Assembly (NCBI RefSeq): GCF_031624635.1
Contig: NZ_JAMQOQ010000001.1
Span: 310,001 to 374,000 of the forward strand
Source: Halogeometricum sp. S3BR5-2
GTDB taxonomy: Archaea; Halobacteriota; Halobacteria; Halobacteriales; Haloferacaceae
Direction of reading: 5' to 3'
Length of the DNA stretch: 64,000 bases
Shown: in pieces, positions 1 through 9,159 of the stretch
Position numbering within the stretch: the first letter of the stretch is position 1
How the letters are laid out: each line of letters begins with the position of its first letter
The notes under the pieces: model-generated
The model's database searches: none
Told to the model about the DNA's origin: nothing
Seen by the model: the letters and a program-made list of their open reading frames with translations, nothing else
Program-made: the position numbers and the translations under genes

Positions 1-1
1 C

Positions 2-343
2 GACGCCGGCACCGAGTCCGTCACCGTCACCGTCGGCGCCCTCCCCGACGGCTTCTTCGTCGCCGACGACGGCCCCGGCGTGGCCGAGGGGGTCCGCGGG
101 ACGCTGTTCGACTCGGGCGTCTCCACCGCCGCCGGGGGGACGGGGTTCGGCCTCCACATCGTCCGGTCGCTGGCGGCGGCGCACGGGTGGGAGGTGTCGC
201 TTGCGGACGGCGGCGCTGGAACCGATGTTGATGCCGGCGCCCCGGGCGCGCGATTCGAGTTCCGGAACGTGTCCGTCGCCGTCGGGGACGGCGCCGGCGG
301 GGAGGCGGAGCGCGGGCGACGGAGCGACGGCGTCGGACGATGA
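2..343 (+). CDS. Sensor histidine kinase, C-terminal part (5' end outside window)
   Basis: The reading frame is open from the left edge and ends with TGA at 341-343. Visible are the end of a GHKL ATPase domain: an acidic G1-like stretch (VADDGPGV), then the glycine-rich G2 loop GGTGFGLHIVRSLAAAHGW followed by a strand typical of HATPase_c. The catalytic histidine and sensor domains lie upstream of the window, so the signal it senses is unknown. It converges on pyrI with no gap. Assignment to the histidine kinase family is secure from the G2 box; which subfamily is not determinable. Confidence 0.85.
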   Translation, partial: DAGTESVTVTVGALPDGFFVADDGPGVAEGVRGTLFDSGVSTAAGGTGFGLHIVRSLAAAHGWEVSLADGGAGTDVDAGAPGARFEFRNVSVAVGDGAGGEAERGRRSDGVGR

Positions 344-814
344 CTAGGAGACGTCGAGGTTCTCCGCCACCTCGCCCTCGCGGACGATGTCGCCGCAGTA
401 GCCGCAGCGGAGGCCGTCGGAGAGCACCTCGAAGCGCGAGACGACCGGTTCGTCGGCGTTCGTGATGCAGTTGCGGTTCGGACAGGAGACGACGCCGGCC
501 ACCTCCGCGGGTCGCTCGACGCGTTTCTTCTCGACCACCTCGTAGTCGCGGACGATGTTGATGGTCGCCTCCGGGGAGATGACCGAGAGCACGTCCACCT
601 CCGACTGGCTCAGTTCCCGCCCTTCGACCTTCACGATGTCCTTGCGGGCGAGTCGGTCCGAGGGGACGTTCATCCCGATGGAGACGCCCTCGCCGCCGGA
701 GCCGTCGATGCCGAGGATGGCGAGGACGTTCAGCGCCTGTCCGGCGGTGAGGTGGTCGATGACGGTGCCGTCGCGTATCTTCGAGACGCGGAGTTCCGTG
801 TTCTTGTCACTCAT
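344..814 (-). CDS. pyrI: Aspartate carbamoyltransferase regulatory chain
   Basis: 156 residues, the normal length for PyrI. The N-terminal nucleotide-binding domain begins [15 protein letters not shown], the classic PyrI opening, and the C-terminal zinc domain has four cysteines at 111, 116, 137 and 140 (CPNRNC and CGYC). It binds CTP/ATP and modulates the catalytic chain PyrB in de novo UMP synthesis. Its start lies 8 bp inside the end of pyrB, so the two are translated from one transcript in the order pyrB-pyrI. Confidence 0.97.
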   Translation of the reverse strand: MSDKNTELRVSKIRDGTVIDHLTAGQALNVLAILGIDGSGGEGVSIGMNVPSDRLARKDIVKVEGRELSQSEVDVLSVISPEATINIVRDYEVVEKKRVERPAEVAGVVSCPNRNCITNADEPVVSRFEVLSDGLRCGYCGDIVREGEVAENLDVS

Positions 815-1727
815 CTCGGTCGCCCTCCAGCAGCATATCCAGGAGCGCCATCCTGACGGGGACGGCGTTGTGCGCCTGCTCGAAGTACTTCGCGTGCGGC
901 GTCTCGTCCACCTCGGGGGCGATTTCGTCGACGCGGGGCAGGGGGTGCATCACGGTCAGGGAGTCCTTGGCGTCGGCGAGGTCGTCGGGTCCGATCTGGT
1001 ACTGGCCGGCCACCTTCCGGTACTCGTTCTCGTCGGGGAAGCGCTCGCGCTGGATGCGCGTCACGTACAGCACGTCGAGTTCGGGGAGTATCTCGGCCAA
1101 CTCGGTGTGCTCGCGGACCTGCGCGCCCGAGGCGTGCAGGTCGTAGCGGACGCTGCGGGGCAGGCGCAGGCTCTCGGGGCTGACGAAGTGCTGGCGGCTC
1201 TCGAAGTTGGTCAGCATCTCGGCCAGCGAGTGGACCGTCCGGCCGTACTTCAGGTCGCCCATGACGCCGATGGTGAGGTCGTCGAGGCCGGCGTTCTCGC
1301 GGATGGTGTAGAGGTCCAAGAGGGTCTGCGTGGGGTGTTGGCCCGCGCCGTCGCCCGCGTTGATGACGGGCACGTCGACGAACTCGGCGGCCATCTTCGC
1401 CGCGCCTTCGAGGGGATGTCTGAGGACGATGGCGTCCGCGTACCCCTCGACGACGCGGACGGTGTCGGCCAGGCTCTCGCCCTTCTTGACCGACGTGGAG
1501 TCGACGGGTCCCATGTCGACGGTCCGTCCCCCGAGTCGCTTCATCGCGGTGTCGAAGCTCATCCGCGTGCGGGTGCTGGGTTCGAAGAAACACAGGCCGA
1601 GCACCGACCCGGCGCGCCGTTGGCGCCACGCCCCCGGGTCAGCGTCGATGTCCGCCGCGCGGTCGAGCACCGCCTCGACGTCGTCCCGCGACAGTTGCGC
1701 CGCGGAGATGAGGTGGTCCTGACGCAT
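807..1727 (-). CDS. pyrB: Aspartate carbamoyltransferase catalytic chain
   Basis: 306 residues. It condenses carbamoyl phosphate with aspartate, the committed step of pyrimidine synthesis. The carbamoyl-phosphate motif STRTR is at 51-55, the 80s-loop SVKKGES at 79-85, HPTQT at 131-135 and HPLPRVDEI at 261-269. The frame stays open 90 nt further upstream, but that stretch is Arg/Ser-rich and unlike the family, so ATG at 1727 (MRQDHLIS) is chosen. Overlaps pyrI by 8 bp, forming a pyrBI operon. Confidence 0.97.
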   Translation of the reverse strand: MRQDHLISAAQLSRDDVEAVLDRAADIDADPGAWRQRRAGSVLGLCFFEPSTRTRMSFDTAMKRLGGRTVDMGPVDSTSVKKGESLADTVRVVEGYADAIVLRHPLEGAAKMAAEFVDVPVINAGDGAGQHPTQTLLDLYTIRENAGLDDLTIGVMGDLKYGRTVHSLAEMLTNFESRQHFVSPESLRLPRSVRYDLHASGAQVREHTELAEILPELDVLYVTRIQRERFPDENEYRKVAGQYQIGPDDLADAKDSLTVMHPLPRVDEIAPEVDETPHAKYFEQAHNAVPVRMALLDMLLEGDRDE

Positions 1728-1905
1728 CGTCGGATAGCGCGTATGGGACCGACTTGAATTGCTCGGCTTCGAGCGACGCCGGAAAACAGCACGTTCGTGC
1801 ATATCGCGTCGCCTCACCGAGGACGGGATTCGGCCGACGATGAACCGCGCCGGAGCGGCGGTTCGCCCCGGTCACCCGGGCCGGCCGGGTCCCTCGCCGG
1901 CCGAC

Positions 1906-2649
1906 TCAGCACCCGGCGGCGGCGGGCGTGTCGGACCGCCCGCCGAGGTAAGTCTCTCCGAGGTGGTCGAAGACGTAGTCGACCGTCTCCGGGTCGTACG
2001 TCCAGAAGCCGTAGAACCGGCGGGGTTCGCGCTCCTCGGCGAGGAGCGCGCACTTCGACTCCTCGTCGCCGCCGCCGTCGAAGGCGACGAACCAGGTGTC
2101 GCGAATCTCGGCGGCGCGTTCGGGGTAGACGTCGAACGTCCCCTCGTGGTCCGGGAGTTCGGCGTCGGGGAAGGCGAAGGCCGTCACGTCGAGGTTCGTC
2201 TTCGTCCCCAACTGCTCGTACACCGGTAGCTGTCGTTCCAAAACCGAGTAGCGCTGGAAGCCGGCGTACAGCGTTCCCTCGCCGGCGCGCCACGCGCGGT
2301 CCTCGATTTCGCGCGAGGCGGCGAGCATCCGCCGCCAGTCGTAGGAGGTGAACATCGTCTCGTCGAGTTCGTCCAGAATCGGTTTGTAGGGCTCGGAGCC
2401 GAACCCGGGGGTCTGCGGCCGGCCGCCGCCGGGGACGACTTCGGCCAGCGAGGTGGCCGAGAGCACCCGGTCGCCCTCCGAGAGGACGACGTACTCGGGG
2501 GGCCCCGACTCGGTGGAGGCCGTCGTCACGCTCACGTTGCGGTCGGCGAACCGGTCGACCACCGAGTCGACCGTCGGTTCGTCGGCGTTGTGAACCACGA
2601 GCGTCTTCTCGCTGTCTTCGACACCGGCGATGAGTTCAGTGAGGGACAC
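1906..2649 (-). CDS. DICT-domain sensory protein (first of two in the window)
   Basis: 247 residues from a GTG start; a box A at 2672-2679 about 26 nt upstream fits a leaderless start here. The hallmark stretch ASREIEDRAWRAGEGTLYAGF and the C-terminal FWTYDP identify the DICT sensory domain, which in haloarchaea often stands alone or is coupled to signalling proteins. It shares these motifs, TSYD and DGGGD-x2-SKCALLAEER with the protein at 42224-42925, so the two are paralogues. No enzymatic motif is visible; the ligand is unknown. The N-terminal 90 residues are more divergent between the two copies. Confidence 0.8.
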   Translation of the reverse strand: MSLTELIAGVEDSEKTLVVHNADEPTVDSVVDRFADRNVSVTTASTESGPPEYVVLSEGDRVLSATSLAEVVPGGGRPQTPGFGSEPYKPILDELDETMFTSYDWRRMLAASREIEDRAWRAGEGTLYAGFQRYSVLERQLPVYEQLGTKTNLDVTAFAFPDAELPDHEGTFDVYPERAAEIRDTWFVAFDGGGDEESKCALLAEEREPRRFYGFWTYDPETVDYVFDHLGETYLGGRSDTPAAAGC

Positions 2650-2671
2650 GCTCGTAATTTAGAGCGATAGC

Positions 2672-2679
2672 ATATAATT
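2672..2679 (-). promoter_or_regulatory. Box A (TATA) of the DICT-domain gene
   Basis: On the minus strand the AT-rich element AATTATAT lies about 26 nt ahead of the GTG at 2649, in an otherwise GC-rich region. This spacing is that of a haloarchaeal leaderless promoter and supports the GTG as the start. Confidence 0.5.
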
Positions 2680-2764
2680 CTTGCTCGGAAGGTGCGTAAA
2701 CAAGGGGGCGTACGCGAGGCGTACCCGGCGACGATTACCGGTTTTCGAGGCGGATACTACCGGT

Positions 2765-4021
2765 TCAGGGCCAGTTGCCGTTGTCGGTGTAGGCGTCGAC
2801 GACGCGGCGGATGGCGACGACGTAGGCGGCGGTGCGGAAGTTCGGCAGGTCGTGCGTCTCGTAGGCCTCGACGAGGGTGTCGAACGCCTCGGTGATGACC
2901 CGTTCGAGTTCGTCGTTGACGCGCTCTTCGGTCCAGGCGAACCGCTGGCGGTTCTGCACCCACTCGAAGTAGGAGACGGTGACGCCGCCGGCGTTCGCGA
3001 GGATGTCGGGGAAGACGGAGACGTCGCGTTCTGTGAGGACGTCGTCGGCGTCGGGCGTGAGGGGTCCGTTCGCCGCCTCGACCACCACGTCGGCCCGCAC
3101 CTCCTCCGCGAGTTCGCCGTCGATGGCGTTCTCCAGGGCCGCGGGGACGAGCAGGTCCACGTCGAGGGTGAGCAGGTCCTCGTTCGAGAACTCCTCGTCG
3201 GCGCCGTCGTAGCCCGAGACGCTCCCCGTCTCGCGCTTGAACTCCTTGACCGCCTCGGTGTCCAGTCCCCCCTCCCGGTAGACGGCGCCGCTGGAGTCGG
3301 AGACGGCGACGACGTTCGCGCCGACGTCTTCGAGGAGCGTTGCCGCGACGGACCCGGCGTTACCGTACCCCTGCACGGCGACCGTGGCGCCCTCCATCTC
3401 CACGTCGAGGTAGTCGAACGCCTCGCGGGCGGTGAGCATCGTCGACCGACCGGTGGCCTCCACGCGGCCCTCGCTCCCGCCCGAGGAGATGGCCTTTCCG
3501 GTGACGACGCCCGGCGCCGTCGTGTGTTCGAGTTTCTCGTAGGTGTCCTTTATCCAGTTCATCTCCCGCTGACCCGTGTTCACGTCGGGAGCGGGGATGT
3601 CCTCGTTCGGGCCGATAATGGGCCGGAGTTCCTTGGCGAACGACCGCGTGACGCGTTCGAGTTCGGCCGCCGAGTACTCCTTCGGGTCGATGACGACGCC
3701 GCCCTTCCCGCCGCCGTAGGGGATGTCGACGACGGCGCACTTGTACACCATCCACCCCGAGAGCGCCTTCACCTCGTCGCGGGAGACGTTCGGGTGATAC
3801 CGGATGCCCCCCTTGTACGGCCCCCGGTCGCCGTTGAACTGCGAGCGGAACGCCCGGAACCGCTCCCGCGACCCGTCGTCCAAGTCTACTGACAGGTTCA
3901 GTTCGAGCACGCGTTCGGGATGTTTCAGTCGCTCGACGACGTCGTCGTCGACGTCCAAATGCGCCGCGGCGTCGTCTATCTGTTCCTGTAGGCTCTCGAA
4001 TGGGTTCGCCTCCTCGCTCAT
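2765..4021 (-). CDS. Glutamate dehydrogenase (GDH)
   Basis: 418 residues, full length for archaeal hexameric GDH. It interconverts glutamate and 2-oxoglutarate plus ammonia. The substrate loop GGIRYHP is near 71-77, the catalytic-lysine motif PYGGGKGG at 101-108, and the Rossmann motif GYGNAGS follows in the second domain; the C-terminus has [23 protein letters not shown] element about 26-30 nt before the ATG suggests a leaderless mRNA. Immediately upstream lies a decayed second GDH copy on the same strand. Coenzyme preference (NAD or NADP) cannot be read safely from the sequence. Confidence 0.97.
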   Translation of the reverse strand: MSEEANPFESLQEQIDDAAAHLDVDDDVVERLKHPERVLELNLSVDLDDGSRERFRAFRSQFNGDRGPYKGGIRYHPNVSRDEVKALSGWMVYKCAVVDIPYGGGKGGVVIDPKEYSAAELERVTRSFAKELRPIIGPNEDIPAPDVNTGQREMNWIKDTYEKLEHTTAPGVVTGKAISSGGSEGRVEATGRSTMLTAREAFDYLDVEMEGATVAVQGYGNAGSVAATLLEDVGANVVAVSDSSGAVYREGGLDTEAVKEFKRETGSVSGYDGADEEFSNEDLLTLDVDLLVPAALENAIDGELAEEVRADVVVEAANGPLTPDADDVLTERDVSVFPDILANAGGVTVSYFEWVQNRQRFAWTEERVNDELERVITEAFDTLVEAYETHDLPNFRTAAYVVAIRRVVDAYTDNGNWP

Positions 4022-4349
4022 ACGTACCGCACCGACCGGCGCGCGGTTAAGTCTGCCGGGGACAATGTCTTCGAAATGGACATTTATGGCGAGCTGACCG
4101 CTCTTCTCTCCGGTGTCGGGTTTCCCGCGCCCGCGGGACCGCCGTCCGCGCCCGCCGCGGCACGGCCCGTCGTCCCGTCTGGTTGGTCCCCGACTGTGCC
4201 CGCATCCGCCGCGCGGCGGTACGTCCCTCCCGTTACACGTCGATTGCCGACGACCCGTATAATATTAATGTCCTTATGTTATATTAATACACTGAGCCGC
4301 GGTCCTCCGCCCTCTTGGCCGCGGACGCGCGGCCGCCCTGACACTCGCG
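4022..4349. other. Intergenic region with AT-rich direct repeat
   Basis: This 328-bp stretch between glutamate dehydrogenase and its decayed paralogue holds the dehydrogenase promoter at its left end. It is mostly GC-rich with no convincing ORF. At 4258-4290 there is a sharp AT-rich island in which the octamer ATATTAAT occurs at 4262-4269 and again at 4281-4288 (19-bp period). It could be a relic promoter, a regulator site or simply relic DNA of the deleted gene's flank; nothing decides between these. Confidence 0.5.
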
Positions 4350-4646
4350 TCAGAGCGCGCGGTCGCGGTGCGCCTCCGCGAGGCGTTCGAGGGCGACGAC
4401 GTACGCGGCGTCGCGCCACCGCAGGTCACGCGCGTCGACGACGCGGCGCACCGCCTCCCGGGCGTCGAGCACTCTCGCGTCGAGTTCGCGTTCGACCCGG
4501 CCGAGCGACCACGAGTCGCCCTCGACGTTCTGGTGCCACTCGAAGTAGGAGACGGTGACGCCGCCGGCGTTCGCGAGAACGTCCGGAATCACCGGCACGC
4601 CGCGGTCCGCCAGCGCCCCGTCGGCGGCGAACGTCGTCGGGCCGTC
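4350..4646 (-). pseudogene. Glutamate dehydrogenase C-terminal remnant
   Basis: The 98 codons ending at 4350 match the last quarter of the intact dehydrogenase next door ([19 protein letters not shown] versus [19 protein letters not shown], and [14 protein letters not shown] versus [14 protein letters not shown]). The N-terminal domain, catalytic-lysine motif and Rossmann motif are absent. Upstream of about 4646 the frame continues into unrelated Arg/Pro-rich sequence up to 4766, as expected of a deletion junction. The remnant and the intact gene differ at many positions, so this was an old paralogue, not a recent copy. Confidence 0.85.
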
Positions 4647-4772
4647 CGGAGGGGATCTTCGGGGTCGTCGTTCGGTTGGGGCGGTGCGTCGGGCGGGGAA
4701 ACTGCGGCCGCGTTCGGGGACGATGTTGGTCGGTGGATCACGTACTTTTCCAGACAAAAGATGCACGAGTAG

Positions 4773-4782
4773 GTACTAGTAC
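4773..4782. promoter_or_regulatory. Perfect 10-bp palindrome GTACTAGTAC
   Basis: A CTAG-centred perfect palindrome in the AT-richer gap between the dehydrogenase remnant and the CitE-like gene. It could have been an operator of the lost dehydrogenase. A related 12-bp palindrome with the same TACTAG/CTAGTA arms occurs at 39682-39693. No bound factor is known to me. Confidence 0.25.
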
Positions 4783-4832
4783 ACTAACTCTGTGCCTAAT
4801 TGTGCTCCTAACTGCCGTTAAGGAACAGACCG

Positions 4833-5684
4833 TTACTTTTCTTCTCTCGCGAGCGAGACGATGCGCTCGGCCTGCGCGACCAGCGGCGCGTCTACCATCT
4901 CGCCGTCGACGCGGAACACCCCGGAGTCGGACGCTTCGGCCTCCTCGCGGGCGCGGAGCACCTTCCGCGCCCACTCGACCCGTTCGGGCGACGGGGCGAA
5001 CGACTCGTTGATGACGGGCACCTGTGCGGGGTGGATGGCCATCTTGCCGTCGTAGCCGAGGGTCCCCGCGAACGCCGTCTCCCGCCGGAGACCCTCCTCG
5101 TCCTCGAAGTCGGTGTGGACGGTGTCGATGGCGTCGACGCCCTCGGCGGCGGCGGCGAGGACGACCCGTTCGCGGGCGTACAGCACTTCGGTGCCCTCCT
5201 CGGTCCGCGTCGCGCCCACGTCGGCGGCCAAATCCTCCGCGCCGAAGACGAGCGCCGTCGTCGGTCCCGCGGCGGCGACGTCGGGCGCGTTCAGCACGCC
5301 GCGCGCCGTCTCCACGAGGGCGAACACGGGCAGCGTCCACCCGCGGGCCGCGAGTTCGTCGTCCACGTCGAGGACGTCCTCGGCGAACCCGGTTTTGGAG
5401 AGCATAACCGCGTCGAGGCGCACGTCCGCGTCGCCGTCCGGACCGAGAACCCCGTCCAGGTCCTCGGCCGCCGTCTCGGCGGCGACCCGGACGACGACTT
5501 CCGCGTCGGGGTCGAACGACGGGTCCGACAGCACCTCGCGGACGGCGGCGCGCGCCTCGTCCTTCTTCGCCGGCGCGACGGCGTCTTCGAGGTCGAAGCA
5601 GACCACGTCCGCGCCCGCGGTCGGCGCCTTGCGCATCAGTTCCGGGCGGTCGCCGGGCGAGAAGAGGAGACTTCGTCGTGCCAT
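4833..5684 (-). CDS. HpcH/HpaI-family CoA-ester lyase (CitE-like)
   Basis: 283 residues, typical for CitE-like lyases. Motifs in order: SPGDRPELMRKA and VVCFDLEDAV at the N-terminus (acyl-CoA and Mg2+ site), FALVETARGVLNAPDVA, VFGAEDLAADVG and GYDGKMAIHPAQVPVIN near the C-terminus. Relatives cleave malyl-CoA, beta-methylmalyl-CoA or citramalyl-CoA; in haloarchaea such an enzyme serves the methylaspartate cycle. Lying beside glutamate dehydrogenase and a few kb from a MaoC hydratase is suggestive of that chemistry, but glutamate mutase and methylaspartase genes are not in the window. The exact substrate is an inference. Confidence 0.88.
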   Translation of the reverse strand: MARRSLLFSPGDRPELMRKAPTAGADVVCFDLEDAVAPAKKDEARAAVREVLSDPSFDPDAEVVVRVAAETAAEDLDGVLGPDGDADVRLDAVMLSKTGFAEDVLDVDDELAARGWTLPVFALVETARGVLNAPDVAAAGPTTALVFGAEDLAADVGATRTEEGTEVLYARERVVLAAAAEGVDAIDTVHTDFEDEEGLRRETAFAGTLGYDGKMAIHPAQVPVINESFAPSPERVEWARKVLRAREEAEASDSGVFRVDGEMVDAPLVAQAERIVSLAREEK

Positions 5685-5749
5685 ACCGACACAACGGGCG
5701 GCGACGGCTTGAAACTGTACCGCCGCGCCGCCGGTCGCTCGTCGGTCGC

Positions 5750-7375
5750 TTACTCGTCGTCCTCGGCGTCGTTTCCGTCCGCGTCGTCGTCGGTATCGCC
5801 GCGGTCCGCGCTCGTTTCCTCGACGGTTTCGCCCTCGACCGCCGGTTCGGATTCGGACTCGACGAACGTCCCCTCGCCGGCGTCGTCTTCGACCCCGTCG
5901 GGAGCGACTTCCGACGGCAGGACGCGCCGCAGGTCGTCGTCGAGCAACTCGTCGAGTTCGCCGCCGTCGGCGTCCAGACCGCTGTAGCCGTAGGCGAGAC
6001 CGAACCCGCCGCCGAGCAGCGCCCCGGTGGTTCGGTTTCCGACCTCCGGTGAGGCGTCGGCGGCGCGCGCGCCCATCTCAGCCCCGCGGAGCACCGCCTC
6101 GGGGTCGACGTTGGCGTACCAGTGGGCGTACTCGGCGGGCGGGTTCGTCCGGTCGAAGACGTGTTCGGCCGCGCCGAGGAGGTTGCCGGCGGCGGCCCCG
6201 CCCGGTCCGCCCTCGCGGTCCCACCGCCGGCCGCGCGTCCGCGCGCCGACGGCCATCTCCAAGGGGTCGATGCGCGCGGCGGCCGAGCCGGGGTTGGCGC
6301 TGGCGTAGGCGCCCGTGGCGGCGCCGCCGAGGGCGATGGCGCCGAGACCGGCCGCCGTCGAGAACGGGAGCGACACCGCGACGCTGAACCCCGCGATGCC
6401 CGCGCCGATGGCCCATTTACCGGCCTCCTTCGGGTCGCCCTCGCGGAACGCGCGCTTGAGGTTCCGTCCGAACGGTCGGGCGTCGAGTCGAACCCGCCGA
6501 GCCGTCGGCAACTGGTCCGCCAACTCGACGGCGCCCGTCCCGCCGTTCGCGGGCGTTCCGTCTTCCGTCGTCTCGTCCTCGGCGGGGCGCGGCGGCGACG
6601 ACCCGACGAGCGTCGACTCCGACAGCAGCGCGAACAGTTCCTCGACGGAGTCGGCCTCCCCGACGAAGCGGTCGAATCCCGACCCGGATTCGGACTCCTC
6701 GTCCCGAGCGGCGAACACGTCCGCCGCCGCCCGGAGCGCCGTCTCGGCGTCCGACGCGTCCGCGACGGCGGCGTCCAGGTCGCGGCGGAACCCGGCGGCG
6801 CGCGAGGCCGACGAGTGGACGCTGTGCGCCAGTTCGCGCGTCCGCTCGGCGACCGGGTCGAGGTCGTCCGGGTCGGCGACGGAGAGCGTCGCCGTCGACC
6901 CGTCGGCCAGTTCGAGCGCGAGCGTGTCCGTCAGCCACGACGACCCCGTCTCGACGCCGACCACGTCGGCGAAGTCGAACGCCCCGACCTGGTCGCCGCG
7001 GTCCGAGGGCGAGACGACGACCACTCGCCGGTCGCTCACGAGGGCGTGGCCCCGCTTTCTGAAACCGGGGTTTATCGACCAGGTCTCGCCGTCGGGGGTA
7101 TCGACGCCGAGTTCGTCCACGGTGAGGACGAATCGCGGTCGCTCGTCCTCGAACAGGTACGCGCCCAGCGGCCGGTCGTACCGGTCGTGCTTCGAGCGGA
7201 GCGTCTCGAAGGTGACGCTCTCGTGGTCTGCCTCGGCGGCGACTTCGCTCAGGTGGCTCGTGAGTTCGGGATGGCGGTCCGGAATCCCGACCGCGTCGAG
7301 CGTCGCGCGGCAGTTTAGGCAGAATCGCGTCTCGGGGACGACCGTCGAACAGCGCGAACAGCGGGTCGTGCTCAT
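5750..7375 (-). CDS. Zinc-ribbon protein with PH-like domain and glycine-rich membrane region
   Basis: 541 residues, function unknown. Residues 6-22 hold a zinc ribbon (C6-x2-C9, C19-x2-C22). About residues 60-165 form a PH/GRAM-like beta domain (FVLTVDELGV...ALVSDRRVVVV...FDFADVVGVE). A helical stretch and a linker follow, then two Gly/Ala-rich hydrophobic segments around 310-365 and 455-475, and a long Asp/Glu tail. The design suggests a membrane-associated regulatory protein. It is monocistronic-looking, on the same strand as the CitE-like gene but with a 65-bp gap. Confidence 0.75.
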   Translation of the reverse strand: MSTTRCSRCSTVVPETRFCLNCRATLDAVGIPDRHPELTSHLSEVAAEADHESVTFETLRSKHDRYDRPLGAYLFEDERPRFVLTVDELGVDTPDGETWSINPGFRKRGHALVSDRRVVVVSPSDRGDQVGAFDFADVVGVETGSSWLTDTLALELADGSTATLSVADPDDLDPVAERTRELAHSVHSSASRAAGFRRDLDAAVADASDAETALRAAADVFAARDEESESGSGFDRFVGEADSVEELFALLSESTLVGSSPPRPAEDETTEDGTPANGGTGAVELADQLPTARRVRLDARPFGRNLKRAFREGDPKEAGKWAIGAGIAGFSVAVSLPFSTAAGLGAIALGGAATGAYASANPGSAAARIDPLEMAVGARTRGRRWDREGGPGGAAAGNLLGAAEHVFDRTNPPAEYAHWYANVDPEAVLRGAEMGARAADASPEVGNRTTGALLGGGFGLAYGYSGLDADGGELDELLDDDLRRVLPSEVAPDGVEDDAGEGTFVESESEPAVEGETVEETSADRGDTDDDADGNDAEDDE

Positions 7376-7445
7376 GGGCGTACGAAGGGGCCGGCCGAGG
7401 TAGTGTCTTGTCCCTATTCCCCGCCCTCCCTCCCCCGCGCCGGTC

Positions 7446-8129
7446 TCACCGCCGCGAGGCGCGGGCCGCGAACGCCGCCGCGGCGAGCACCGCGACGACC
7501 GCGGCGACCGGGCCGAATCCGGGCACCGGCGAGTCGGTCAACGCCACCACGTCGGCGCCGTCGGATTCCGCCGTCGTTCCCGTTTCGTCCGTCGTCGCGG
7601 GCGTCGCGCCGGCGTCTCCCGGGACGGTCACGGTGGCGTTCACCGTCGCGCGTTCGCCGGGGGCGTTGAGGGAGAGCGGAACGGTGTGTTCGCCCGGCGC
7701 CGGCGTCGGAATCCCCTCCACGACGACGACGAGTTCGTCGCCCGCGCGGAGTTCGTTCGTCCCGTCGAACACCACCTCGACGGTGCCGTCGTCGCCGACG
7801 CTCACGCCCGCGATGTCCTCGCGGACCGAGACGTCGACCTCGGTTCCCGGTCGGTCGCCGCCCCGGTCGATGCCGGCGACGGCGACGGCGTTCGGCGGGA
7901 CCGACGAGGGAGTCACGCCCGCCTCGCCGAGATGCATCTCGAAGGCGTCGAGCGGACCGACGTCGCTCTCCTCGACGGTCATCGTCGCCGCGTACGTCGC
8001 CGACCCGGCGTTCGATTCCGAGGGGCGGATTTCGAGCGTCGCGTTCGACGCGCCGGCGACCCCGCCGGCGAACGCGCTCGAACTCAGCAGTGCGACGACC
8101 AGCAGGCCGAAGGCGGATTTCGCGTTCAT
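7446..8129 (-). CDS. Secreted PGF-CTERM surface protein
   Basis: 227 residues from ATG at 8129. A signal peptide (SAFGLLVVALLSSSAFA) is followed by a beta-rich ectodomain resembling cohesin-like folds (about residues 28-165), a Thr/Ala/Asp-rich linker, and the C-terminal tripartite signal PGFGPVAAVVAVLAAAAF plus basic tail, which is the PGF-CTERM signal recognised by archaeosortase A for lipid anchoring. The frame is open 693 nt further upstream but that part is Arg-rich shadow of the divergent MaoC gene. The binding partner is unknown. Confidence 0.85.
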   Translation of the reverse strand: MNAKSAFGLLVVALLSSSAFAGGVAGASNATLEIRPSESNAGSATYAATMTVEESDVGPLDAFEMHLGEAGVTPSSVPPNAVAVAGIDRGGDRPGTEVDVSVREDIAGVSVGDDGTVEVVFDGTNELRAGDELVVVVEGIPTPAPGEHTVPLSLNAPGERATVNATVTVPGDAGATPATTDETGTTAESDGADVVALTDSPVPGFGPVAAVVAVLAAAAFAARASRR

Positions 8130-8243
8130 CTGTATATAGGGCGGACGGCGGCCGTCCGTTCGTCGGTTGTTAGGAGGACGGCGAGAAGGGGTTTGCGGCT
8201 CGCGGACCGTCACGGTTTTTCGACCGAGACGAGAGGGGGACGT

Positions 8244-8696
8244 ATGACGGGACGCTACTACGAGGAGTTCGAGGTGGGCGAGACCATCGACCACGAGAAG
8301 CGCCGAACCGTCTCCGAGTCGGACAACCAGCGCTTCTGCGACATGACGATGAACCAGCAGCCGTTGCACCTCGACGAGGAGTTCGCGGGCGAGACGAGGT
8401 TCGGCGAGCGACTCGTGAACGGGCTGTACACGCTGTCTCTGGCCGTCGGGCTCTCCATCCCCGACACGACGGACGGCACAATCGTGGCGAACCTCTCCTA
8501 CGACGAAGTAGAGCATCCGAACCCCGTCTTCCACGGCGACACCATCCGCGCGCGCAGCACCGTCACCGACAAGCGGGAGACGTCGGACGGGGAGCGCGGC
8601 GTCGTCACGATGCACGTCGAGGCGTTCAACCAGGACGACGAGTTGGTCTGCGAGTTCGACCGGACCGCGCTCTCGCTGAAGCGTCCGGAGGAGTAG
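8244..8696 (+). CDS. MaoC-family dehydratase
   Basis: 150 residues, single hotdog domain. The opening YYEEFEVGE, the ITxNxH-like region DMTMNQQPLHLDEEFA with catalytic Asp and His-Leu, and FGERLVNG are typical of MaoC (R)-specific enoyl-CoA hydratases; in haloarchaea close relatives act as mesaconyl-CoA hydratase. A purine-rich GAGAGGGGG ribosome site lies just before the ATG. The next gene starts 1 bp after its stop, so they form an operon. Substrate cannot be fixed from sequence. Confidence 0.88.
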   Translation: MTGRYYEEFEVGETIDHEKRRTVSESDNQRFCDMTMNQQPLHLDEEFAGETRFGERLVNGLYTLSLAVGLSIPDTTDGTIVANLSYDEVEHPNPVFHGDTIRARSTVTDKRETSDGERGVVTMHVEAFNQDDELVCEFDRTALSLKRPEE

Positions 8697-8697
8697 C

Positions 8698-9159
8698 GTG
8701 GACCGAGACGCCTCGGCCCGACTCCGAGTTCGGCCCCGGGCGCTGGCGGCGCGCGCCCCGGACCCGTCGACGCTGGCGCGCCTGAGTCTCGGCGCGATGG
8801 TCCTCCTCGCGGGCGTCCACAAACTGCTCGACCCGGCCGCGTGGGCCGCCTACGTCACCGACTGGCTGGAACCGTGGCTCGTCGTCTCGCCCGTCGCGTT
8901 CATGCTCCTCAACGGAATCTTAGAGGTCGGATTCGGCGCCGCCATCCTCGCGGACCGGTACACGGCGTTCGCCGCGGCCGTCGCCGCCGTCTCGCTCACC
9001 GCCACCTGCGGCTACCTCGCCCTCGCCTTCCTCCTCGACGGCGCGTTCGGCGACGTGCTCGCTCGGGACGTGGGGCTCGCCGGACTGGCGTGGGCCGTGC
9101 TGGTCGACGCTCTGCGGGGCGAGACCGCCGGCGTGGACACCGAACTCAGCCGAAGATGA
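8698..9159 (+). CDS. DoxX-like small membrane protein
   Basis: 153 residues from a GTG that follows the MaoC stop by one base, so the two are translationally linked. After a basic N-terminus there are about four hydrophobic helices, with LARLSLGAMVLLAGVHKLLDPAAWAAYVTDWLEPW, the usual first helix and loop of DoxX/DoxD family proteins. Some members take part in redox or quinone chemistry; nothing here tells whether this one does. Its end overlaps the convergent gene by 14 bp. Confidence 0.75.
   Translation: MDRDASARLRVRPRALAARAPDPSTLARLSLGAMVLLAGVHKLLDPAAWAAYVTDWLEPWLVVSPVAFMLLNGILEVGFGAAILADRYTAFAAAVAAVSLTATCGYLALAFLLDGAFGDVLARDVGLAGLAWAVLVDALRGETAGVDTELSRR

Noticed and set aside
807-1817. 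Longer pyrB start at 1817
   Set aside because: The extra 30 residues are Arg/Ser-rich with no match to the family; the ATG at 1727 begins the conserved sequence.
7446-8822. Extended start (458 residues) for the PGF-CTERM protein
   Set aside because: The upstream part is the antisense of the MaoC gene and would put the signal peptide in the middle of the protein.
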